Positions 33,582-40,356 of a stretch of DNA of 64,000 nt are shown here, one piece after another (the stretch's first letter is position 1; the number at the start of each line of letters is the position of its first letter). The notes beneath the pieces were generated by a model that made no database searches, was not told the origin of the DNA, and worked only from the letters and a program-made list of their open reading frames with translations. This DNA is from Devosia sp. SL43. GTDB lineage: Bacteria > Pseudomonadota > Alphaproteobacteria > Rhizobiales > Devosiaceae. The position numbers were made by a program, and so were the translations under genes. The stretch lies in contig NZ_CP063401.1 of the NCBI RefSeq assembly GCF_021729885.1, forward strand, positions 806,001-870,000, read 5' to 3'.

Positions 33582-34307
33582 TTATAGTGGCAAGCCAAGT
33601 TCGAACGGAAATGGTGTAGGCTCCCAAAGGTGCTCGACCTTGTGCAGCCGGACGGCCGCCGCCTCCCATCTATGCAGTTGCGTTGCGATCGCTCGCGCAT
33701 CGCCCTCGCTCAAAAGTGCGCAAATCGTCCCATAGCCCTGCTGGTACTCCAACTGCCTGCCGAGAAGGTATGCGTCAAGCCGAGCGGGCCGGCTATCGGG
33801 AGAGCGGTGCCTGGTCAGATCGGCCCGATGCCGCTCCACCCCACCATCGATGCGTGCCAACGCCTGTCTGAAACAGATCAAAGCCTCTGCGAATGCGCCT
33901 CTTGCCAGCAGAGGCATGGCAAACGCCATCGGGCGCGGCGTAAACATCGGAAGAGCTTTCCAACCTAACGCCGGCAGATCCTCAATGGTCACGATGCTCA
34001 ACATCTCTGACGTGAGTAGTTCCATCTCCTCGATCAGTCGGACCTGAGTTTGCGGGTCTGCTAGGTACCCGAACCCACGAACCAGCCTGGCACCGGCCCC
34101 AGTTCGATGATCTGGTGGCGGAGCGAACATGGTCTGCACGTTCCAACTTGCCAGAACATGTGCCTTGGCCGATGTGCGATCCAGAAAGAAACTGCGCATG
34201 AGGTGATTGACCGGTTTCATCACTAAGCGCCGCCCGACTAGTGCAAACTCGGGATGGCGCTTTAGGAAGGGTTCGACCAATTCCGCAACTTGTGCCGCGG
34301 TGCTCAT
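33582..34307 (-). CDS. Candidate immunity protein for the adjacent nuclease-like protein
   Basis: A 241 aa soluble protein of unknown family. It is predicted mostly helical, with stretches such as ARLVRGFGYLADPQTQ, a helical mid-part with PMFTPRPMAFAMPLLARGA, and an Arg-rich DGGVERHRADLTRHRS. Its start overlaps the stop of the PD-(D/E)XK-like gene by 4 nt (ATGA type), the usual arrangement of a toxin with its downstream immunity gene. Codon use is less GC-biased than neighbours. The immunity role is inferred only from order and overlap; a plain accessory-cassette protein is the alternative. Confidence 0.6.
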   Translation of the reverse strand: MSTAAQVAELVEPFLKRHPEFALVGRRLVMKPVNHLMRSFFLDRTSAKAHVLASWNVQTMFAPPPDHRTGAGARLVRGFGYLADPQTQVRLIEEMELLTSEMLSIVTIEDLPALGWKALPMFTPRPMAFAMPLLARGAFAEALICFRQALARIDGGVERHRADLTRHRSPDSRPARLDAYLLGRQLEYQQGYGTICALLSEGDARAIATQLHRWEAAAVRLHKVEHLWEPTPFPFELGLPL

Positions 34308-34954
34308 TCTGACCAGACAGGACGATTTTGGCGCATTTCAAGGATTACCACAGGGACACCTGGGAAACGGTTGTTCCAAACTCTGATTATCTTCATGATT
34401 TGCGCCGTCGTCAGGCCAGCCCTACCTGTCTTGTAGTCATAGACGCACCCCATTACTGAGCTCACCAATTCTAGAACGTCAAGTCTGGTAGATCCCGCAG
34501 TTCCATAGGTCACGCCAGTGTCTTCAGGGTCATCGACCTCCTGCAGGTCAAGCGAAACTTCTGCGAACATGTTCCCATAGAAAACCGGGTTAGCGAGTTT
34601 AGCTGCTTCCAAGCGACGCTTTGCGGTCATGTGGATGTTCGTCCCTAACACGAACGGCCTCATGGTCGGCGCCAGCGGCGCCCATTCCGCGGCTGCCAGA
34701 TCGATGAAGCCCTGAACCTCGGCAGCATGAGGGCAGAACTGGCTTACTTGCTCCTTCGTCAGGATTTCTGTGACTAGCACCGGCGCCGCACCGGCTTCAC
34801 TTTGCCAAATCCGGTAAACCAGCACCGGGACGTCGGTAGGCGCCGCCCCAAAACCTGCTGGCTCCTGCGTTAACGCGTTGAACAGCAGGCGTGCAGCGTT
34901 GTAGGCCGCGAGCATTGGATGCGTCGTCAACTGCGTTGGCAAAGTGGCCAGCAT
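34304..34954 (-). CDS. PD-(D/E)XK-type nuclease-like protein, candidate toxin
   Basis: A 216 aa protein whose C-terminal half looks like a restriction-endonuclease-like core: GTNIHMTAKRRLEAA (104-118), AEVSLDLQEV with Glu132, STRLDVLELV with Asp159, and VYDYKTG with Asp173 and Lys175 (D-x-K). This spacing of E, D and D-x-K with a preceding GSTR is seen in REase-fold toxin domains of polymorphic toxin systems. No signal peptide is present. It begins inside the end of the MuF-like gene (28-nt overlap, -1 frame relation) and overlaps the next gene by 4 nt. It may originally have been the C-terminal part of one MuF-toxin protein. Confidence 0.65.
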   Translation of the reverse strand: MLATLPTQLTTHPMLAAYNAARLLFNALTQEPAGFGAAPTDVPVLVYRIWQSEAGAAPVLVTEILTKEQVSQFCPHAAEVQGFIDLAAAEWAPLAPTMRPFVLGTNIHMTAKRRLEAAKLANPVFYGNMFAEVSLDLQEVDDPEDTGVTYGTAGSTRLDVLELVSSVMGCVYDYKTGRAGLTTAQIMKIIRVWNNRFPGVPVVILEMRQNRPVWSE

Positions 34955-35664
34955 TTCGGGGGATTAGGCTGAGCCACCAATGGCGGCGGTGGTGGGAAAA
35001 GCAGTCGCCCCAATTGGGCAACCAACAATGGCGCGTCGTTCGGCGACGCGACAGACAGGTGCTGGGCTTCAGGCCCTCGTTCAATGCGAACAATGGTGCC
35101 GTCCGATAGGTTCACCAGGCGTTCGACGCTCGTTCCCGAGAACGTCGAATCGATCACCGTCCCGTCATTCAGCACTACGTTCGACGCTGCCAGACTGCCA
35201 TCCGGTCGCGTCGTCGTATCAATGCTCGCCCAGAGCACGGCAGGGTCCGTGTTTACATGCCGTTCCGACACCATCGCCTGCAAAGCGTCCGGCACCGCCG
35301 GATCGCCATAATACGGCTCCGGCCAGCACCTGCAGTTCGGCTCCCTCCCCGGATGACCATGCTCTGGCGGATCGTTCCAGGCGAAAATCTGGCCGTTGCG
35401 GGCGGCATGCCCATCGCGCACCCGGTTGTCACCCGCGGTGCGCCACACGTAATGCGTCGTTGGCCGTCCGACAGGTTTGGCCGACGTCGGCGTATCCGGC
35501 GACACGTCCGGACTAAGCGCCTTGGCCTCGCGAACAGCTTCCGCGATATGTTCGTACACATCCGGCACGCGCCCGCGCCGCATGTAGCCCTCAAAGGCGC
35601 CACGACGCACGGCGCCCAGCAGACGCAGCCGCTTCTCTTCAAGGTCTCTTGGTAGCCGTCCCAT
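34927..35664 (-). CDS. Phage head-morphogenesis (MuF-like) domain protein
   Basis: A 245 aa protein. Residues about 70-118 carry the SPP1 gp7 / Mu gpF-type signature: YVWRTAGDNRVRDGHAARNG, then IFAWNDPPEHGHPG and NCRCWPEPYYG. In phages this domain belongs to a minor head protein; in bacteria it is also found at the N-terminus of some polymorphic toxins. No portal, terminase or capsid gene is nearby. The C-terminal part (about 130-245) ends in a Pro-rich linker (LLFPPPPPLVAQPNPPK) just where the nuclease-like frame begins, which suggests a carrier-linker-toxin order. It is the first gene of the cassette. Confidence 0.75.
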   Translation of the reverse strand: MGRLPRDLEEKRLRLLGAVRRGAFEGYMRRGRVPDVYEHIAEAVREAKALSPDVSPDTPTSAKPVGRPTTHYVWRTAGDNRVRDGHAARNGQIFAWNDPPEHGHPGREPNCRCWPEPYYGDPAVPDALQAMVSERHVNTDPAVLWASIDTTTRPDGSLAASNVVLNDGTVIDSTFSGTSVERLVNLSDGTIVRIERGPEAQHLSVASPNDAPLLVAQLGRLLFPPPPPLVAQPNPPKCWPLCQRS

Positions 35665-35733
35665 ACCCGCTCCAGATCAAAATCCAGAGTCAGGCTCTCA
35701 CGGCCCGGTCACGCGGGGATAAGCTGGACTAGT

Positions 35734-36231
35734 TCAGTCCGTCCCGCCCGAAATCGGCGCGACATAGGCCACATCCAGATCCCACGGGAAGAAAATCCAG
35801 GTGTCCTGGCTGACTTCGGTGATGAAGGTATCCACCATCTCGCGGCCCTTGGGCTTGGCATAGACCGTGGCAAAGTGCGCGCCGGGCAGCATTTCGCGGA
35901 CCACGCGCGCGGTGGAGCCGGTATCGACGAGATCGTCGACGATCAGCACCTTGGCGCCGTTCCTGGCGAGATCGAGCACCGGCTGGCTGATGGGCTTGAG
36001 CACCTGGATGCCGCCCTTGTTCTGGTGGTCGTAGCTCTTGACCGCCACAGTCTCGACCGTGCGGATATTGAGCTCGCGCGCCACGATGGCCGCCGGCACG
36101 AGGCCGCCTCGGGCGATGGCGACGACGGCGTCGAACGTGCCCAACCCGGCCAGGCGCCAGGCCAAAGCGCGGCTGTCGCGGTGGAACTGGTCCCAGGTCA
36201 CCGGGAACGACTTCTGGTTGGGATTGCTCAA
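35734..36231 (-). CDS. gpt: Xanthine phosphoribosyltransferase
   Basis: A 165 aa purine-salvage enzyme converting xanthine or guanine with PRPP to XMP or GMP. The PRPP loop is [35 protein letters not shown] is the second conserved block, and WIFFPWDLD is the base-binding flap typical of Gpt. No ATG lies at the family start; TTG at 36231 follows GAAGGAG with 6-nt spacing and gives a Gpt-sized protein, so TTG is chosen (ATT three nt upstream is an alternative). Confidence 0.92.
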   Translation of the reverse strand: MSNPNQKSFPVTWDQFHRDSRALAWRLAGLGTFDAVVAIARGGLVPAAIVARELNIRTVETVAVKSYDHQNKGGIQVLKPISQPVLDLARNGAKVLIVDDLVDTGSTARVVREMLPGAHFATVYAKPKGREMVDTFITEVSQDTWIFFPWDLDVAYVAPISGGTD

Positions 36232-36373
36232 AATGGGCTCCTTCGCTGGCGCTGCCCCGCGCCGCGGTAAATTGGGAAGGCACGTGCTTAGCAAACCCGC
36301 GCGGCGGAGCCAATGTCTGCGGAGGTTTGGGCGGCGGATTTCTTCCGGTGGCCGGGAACCCCTCGCGCTTGAC

Positions 36374-37147
36374 CTAGTAGGCTTCGTCGTCGGGCATTTC
36401 GAGATTGGCCTTGCGGTGGGCTTCCCTGACCATGTCGCGCACCTTGCCGGCGGCTTCCTCAAGGCGATCGGGGTCGGAGGAGCGCAGAACCAGTTCGGTC
36501 ATGACCCGGTCGTGGCCCATCTGCGGATAGGAGCCCATCTTCACATCAGGATATTGCGCCTGCAATTCGCCGAGCGGGCCGCCGATGGTCCCCTCGCCCA
36601 CGGCCGCCTTGATGCCCACGGACAGCACCTTCTTGCCGCCCTTGAGCGTGGGCAGGATGGCTTCGAGCATGGCGCGCATGATGATGGGCACGCCGGCCAT
36701 CACATGCACATTGCCGATGCGGAAACCGGGCGCGGCGCTGACCGAATTGACGATCAGGTCGGCGCCTTCGGGAATGCGGGCCATGCGCAGGCGCGCTTCG
36801 TTGACCTCGGTGCCGGTCTGCTTCCAGCGCGATTCGAGCATTTCGCGGGCCTGGGCGTTGATCGGCAGGGCCACGCCGAAGGCCTTGGCGATGGCGTCGG
36901 CGGTGATGTCGTCATGCGTCGGGCCGATGCCGCCGGTGGTGAAAACATAGGTGTAGCGGGCGCGCAGGGCGTTGACGGCATCGACGATGTCATCGGTTTC
37001 GTCGCTGACGACGCGCACTTCCTTGAGGTCGATGCCAAGATCGGTGCAGAAATCGGCGGTGGCGCCGATATTGACGTCCTTGGTGCGGCCGGAAAGGATT
37101 TCGTCGCCGATCACGAGGAGGGCGGCGGTTACGCTATCTGCGGACAT
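36374..37147 (-). CDS. CinA/MoaB-type molybdopterin-binding domain protein
   Basis: A 257 aa protein with the competence/damage-inducible CinA N-terminal domain. The motifs are [17 protein letters not shown] and [20 protein letters not shown], which form the molybdopterin-binding-like fold. The C-terminal nicotinamide-nucleotide amidase domain of full CinA is absent, a common short form in alphaproteobacteria. The exact reaction (ADP-ribose pyrophosphatase-like in some relatives) is unknown. It is divergent from map across 128 nt. Confidence 0.9.
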   Translation of the reverse strand: MSADSVTAALLVIGDEILSGRTKDVNIGATADFCTDLGIDLKEVRVVSDETDDIVDAVNALRARYTYVFTTGGIGPTHDDITADAIAKAFGVALPINAQAREMLESRWKQTGTEVNEARLRMARIPEGADLIVNSVSAAPGFRIGNVHVMAGVPIIMRAMLEAILPTLKGGKKVLSVGIKAAVGEGTIGGPLGELQAQYPDVKMGSYPQMGHDRVMTELVLRSSDPDRLEEAAGKVRDMVREAHRKANLEMPDDEAY

Positions 37148-37275
37148 CGGGATTTTTCCTGAGGGCTTGCTGTGTGCCAGACATGCTCTCGCAGAATACT
37201 GCCGTCAAGCAAGCGTGTTGGCCTTTTCATCAGGCTTCACTGCGACTATTTTCGCTGCAATATCTGGAGTTACCG

Positions 37276-38109
37276 ATGATCACCTTTGTCGAAGCGCCCG
37301 CCAAGGCCCGCCGCACCGCCGGCGTCATTCCGCTGCATGGCGCGGAAGGCTTCGAGGGCATGCGCAAGGCCGGCGCACTGACCGCAAAAGCGCTCGATAT
37401 TCTCACCGAATATGTCGAGCCGGGCGTGCCCACGGCCACGCTCGACAAGGTGGCCTATGAATTCGCCCGCGATAATGGCGCCGTCCCGGCGACCATTTTC
37501 TACAAGGGCTACCGCCACTCCCTCTGCACCTCGATCAACCATGTCGTCTGCCACGGCATTCCCGATGAGCGCCCGCTGCGTGACGGCGATATCGTCAATA
37601 TCGACCTGACGCTGGTGGTCGATGGCTGGCACGGCGATTCGAGCCGCATGTATCCGGTGGGCGAAATTTCGCGCAAGGCTGAGCGGCTGATCGAAGTCAC
37701 CTACGAAGGCCTCGCCGCCGGCATTGCCGCGGCAAAGCCAGGCAACACCACCGGCGATATCGGCGCTGCCATCCAGGCCATCGCCGAGGGCGAGCGCATG
37801 AGCGTGGTGCGCGATTTCGTCGGCCATGGCCTGGGCAAGCTGTTCCACGACGAGCCCAATATCCTGCACTTCGGCACGCCCGGCACCGGCGTTCCGCTCA
37901 AGCCGGGCATGATCTTCACCATCGAGCCGATGATCAATCTGGGTCGTCCGCATGTGAAAATCCTCTCCGACGGCTGGACCGCCGTGACCCGCGACCGCAC
38001 GCTGTCAGCGCAGTGCGAGCATTCCATCGGCATCACCGAGACCGGCTGCGAGATCTTCACGCTGTCGCCCGGCGGCCTGTTCAACCCGATGGCGCCCGAG
38101 GCGGCTTGA
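37276..38109 (+). CDS. map: Methionine aminopeptidase, type I
   Basis: A 277 aa metalloprotease removing N-terminal Met from nascent proteins. The metal ligands are in VNIDLTLVVDGWHGDSSRMY (two Asp), GHGLGKLFHDEPNI (His), FTIEPMINLG (Glu) and CEHSIGIT (Glu). YRHSLCTSINHVVCHGIP holds the conserved substrate-side His. The ATG at 37276 has TGGAG 8 nt upstream and gives an N-terminus in line with alphaproteobacterial Map; the frame extends to 37174 without signal. Its stop overlaps the radC start (TGATG). Confidence 0.96.
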   Translation: MITFVEAPAKARRTAGVIPLHGAEGFEGMRKAGALTAKALDILTEYVEPGVPTATLDKVAYEFARDNGAVPATIFYKGYRHSLCTSINHVVCHGIPDERPLRDGDIVNIDLTLVVDGWHGDSSRMYPVGEISRKAERLIEVTYEGLAAGIAAAKPGNTTGDIGAAIQAIAEGERMSVVRDFVGHGLGKLFHDEPNILHFGTPGTGVPLKPGMIFTIEPMINLGRPHVKILSDGWTAVTRDRTLSAQCEHSIGITETGCEIFTLSPGGLFNPMAPEAA

Positions 38110-38732
38110 TGAGCGATCGGCCCGACGAACTCGCCGAGGCCGCCTTTCCCGCGCCCGAGGCCGACGATCACGCCGGCCACCGCCAGCGCGTCCGCGAGCG
38201 TTTCCTGCGGATCGGCGGCGATGCGCTGGAGGACTACGAACTGCTGGAGCTGGCGCTGCAGTTGGTCATCCCCCGTCGCGACACCAAGGCTTTGGCCAAA
38301 ACCCTGCTGCGCGAATTCGGCAGCTTCTCCGGCGTGTTCAATGCCAGCGAGGCCCGCCTGGGCAAGATCAAGGGGCTGGGCGAGACGACCATAGCCCATA
38401 TCAAAGTGATCCAGGCCGTCGCCGCCCGCTTCGGCCGCGATCGGATCGATGCAGAGCAGCCGATCCTGGCGTCGTGGTCGCAGTTGATCGATTATTGCCG
38501 CAGCCAGATGGCCTTCGAATCGATCGAGCAGTTCCGCATTCTCTTCCTCGACAAGAAGAACCGGCTCATCGCCGACGAAGTGCAGCAGACCGGCACGGTC
38601 GATCATACCCCGGTCTATCCGCGCGAGGTGATCAAGCGCTCGCTCGAGCTATCGGCTACCGCGCTGATCCTGGTGCACAACCACCCCAAAATGCCTATTT
38701 CGATCACGCAAGATCACGCTGTATCACACTGA
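38109..38732 (+). pseudogene. radC: RadC-family gene truncated inside the JAMM motif
   Basis: The frame encodes 207 aa. Residues 1-193 are a good RadC: a helix-hairpin-helix part (GDALEDYELLELAL, then LGKIKGLGETTIAHIK) and the MPN/JAMM part FRILFLDKKNRLIADEVQQ to LVHNHP (190-193). In intact RadC the motif continues as HNHP-SGD-x-x-P-S-x-x-D with zinc ligands and about 40 more residues. Here the sequence changes abruptly after HNHP to KMPISITQDHAVSH and a stop. The break lies at about 38688-38692, and a phage-type integrase gene starts 170 nt later, so an integration has cut the gene. No downstream radC fragment was found in the window. Confidence 0.88.
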
Positions 38733-38739
38733 TTCAGCT
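38703..38739. repeat. Ten-bp-phased short repeats at the element end
   Basis: ATCACGC at 38703-38709 and 38713-38719, ATCACAC at 38723-38729 and a degenerate ATTCAGC at 38732-38738. The first three are spaced exactly 10 nt apart, one helical turn. They sit just inside the break in radC and upstream of the integrase, where arm-type sites for an integrase or excisionase would be expected. Function is inferred. Confidence 0.45.
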
Positions 38740-38902
38740 GTATTTTTTAACTTGTCGTAATCCCGGTTAGCGTGGCAGATTCGGGGTGGTTTTCGGGGGA
38801 TCAAAACCCCTACAGACCCCAGTTGCCGACTCCATTTTCAGTGGTGCACCCACCTCTCGACCGTCGGCTAAGCCAACTCTCAACCTAGGGGAGAAACGAG
38901 CT

Positions 38903-40261
38903 ATGCCGAGCATCGCCGATGGAGAGATCCGCGCCGCGCTTAAGCGGACCGAACAAAGCGGCAAACAGGAAACGCTGGTTGATGGCGATGGGCACGGCAC
39001 CGGCCGTCTCATCCTTGCTCTGAAACCGATGCCGACCCGAGTGACCGCCGACTGGATGGCGCAGCAATGGCGTGACGGGAAGCGCTTTAAGAAGAAGATC
39101 GGTTCCTACCCCTCGATGTCTCTGGCGGCCGCGCGAGAGATATTCGAGCGCGACTTCGCCAAGGTCATCCAGAAGGGCCGAAGCATCAAGATTGCGACCG
39201 ACGCCCGCGCCGGAACTGTCGAGGACCTTTTCGGGGGCTATGTGGCTGCCCTCAAGGCCGCGGGAAAGCCCTCCTGGAAGGAGACAGAAAAGGGTCTCAA
39301 CAAGATCGCCAACACCCTCGGCCGCCATCGCCTTGCCCGCGAAATCGACCCCGAGGAGATTGTTGAGTTGATCCGGCCGATTTATGAGCGCGGTGCCCGC
39401 TCCATGGCAGACCACGTCAGAAGTTATGTCCACGCCGCCTATAGCTGGGGCATGAAGTCCGAACACGACTATCGGAACTCATCACCTCGCCGGTTCCGTA
39501 TTCCGTTCAATCCCGCAGCCGCGATCCCGACTGAGCCGAAGGTGCGGGGCACGCGATGGCTCGACGAAGCCGAATTCTCCCGTCTCTATTGGTGGCTCGA
39601 TTGCCCCGACGTTCCGGTACACCCCTCCTACCCTCGTGCCATTCAGCTCATCATGCTAACCGGTCAGCGCGTCGACGAGATTGCCCGCCTGCATGTGGAT
39701 CAATGGGATGCTGCCGAAAAGATAATTGACTGGTCGAAGACGAAGAACGACCAGCCGCACGCTGTACCGGTCCCGTCACTGGCAGCAGAACTCATCGAAT
39801 CCATCATCCCGAACGAATACGGCTGGTATTTTCCATCGGCAAATGACCCTTCAAGGTCAGTCAGCCACGGCTCGCTCTACAGCTTTGTCTGGCGGCAACG
39901 GGACCGCGGTGTCATCCCCTTCGCCACCAATCGCGACCTGCGACGCACGTTCAAAACCCTTGCCGGCAAAGCCGGCCTCTCCAAGGAAATCCGCGATCGG
40001 CTCCAGAACCATGCGCTGCAGGATGTCAGCTCGAAGAGCTACGATCGCTGGAACTACATTCCCGAGAAACGCGCTGCGATGAAGAAATGGGACACGTATC
40101 TAAGAAAGTTGCTGGCTCGGAAGACGTTCAAGCAGGCTGCCGGACCCGATATCGGCGCGTTGCTGAATACCGTACAGCCCCACCCTGCCGACCGGTTTGC
40201 CGGTCCGTTTTGTCCGCCTTCGGCCTTCCCGGCTGCACGTCCCAAATGGAGCGTAGGGTAG
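38903..40261 (+). CDS. Tyrosine-type site-specific integrase (P4-like)
   Basis: A 452 aa integrase. The N-terminal arm-binding region (FKKKIGSYPSMSLAAAREIF, about 60-80) resembles DUF4102 of P4-like integrases. The catalytic domain shows Arg in MLTGQRVDEIARLH (about 255), Lys in WSKTKNDQPHAVPV, the second Arg box RDLRRTFKTLAGKAGLSKEI (the usual His is replaced by Arg), His in LQNHALQD, and Tyr in SSKSYDRW (about 379). The ATG at 38903 follows AGGGGAG. It lies 170 nt from the broken radC and most likely catalysed the insertion. Confidence 0.92.
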   Translation: MPSIADGEIRAALKRTEQSGKQETLVDGDGHGTGRLILALKPMPTRVTADWMAQQWRDGKRFKKKIGSYPSMSLAAAREIFERDFAKVIQKGRSIKIATDARAGTVEDLFGGYVAALKAAGKPSWKETEKGLNKIANTLGRHRLAREIDPEEIVELIRPIYERGARSMADHVRSYVHAAYSWGMKSEHDYRNSSPRRFRIPFNPAAAIPTEPKVRGTRWLDEAEFSRLYWWLDCPDVPVHPSYPRAIQLIMLTGQRVDEIARLHVDQWDAAEKIIDWSKTKNDQPHAVPVPSLAAELIESIIPNEYGWYFPSANDPSRSVSHGSLYSFVWRQRDRGVIPFATNRDLRRTFKTLAGKAGLSKEIRDRLQNHALQDVSSKSYDRWNYIPEKRAAMKKWDTYLRKLLARKTFKQAAGPDIGALLNTVQPHPADRFAGPFCPPSAFPAARPKWSVG

Positions 40262-40356
40262 TCGCTAGGAGCGACAGAACGCCTGGCCCCGGTCGCTTAA
40301 GTTTCTTTTAAGTCGACTCGGCCAATTGCGTGCGCGCCCGAAATCTTGGACGCAAT

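Noticed and set aside
34927..35664. A prophage or gene transfer agent
   Set aside because: Only one head-morphogenesis-like gene is present, without terminase, portal, capsid or tail genes around it.
33494..35734. tRNA-Leu as attachment site for the three-gene cassette
   Set aside because: I looked for a copy of the tRNA 3' end near 35.66-35.73 kb and saw none, so integration at the tRNA is not supported, although adjacency is suggestive.
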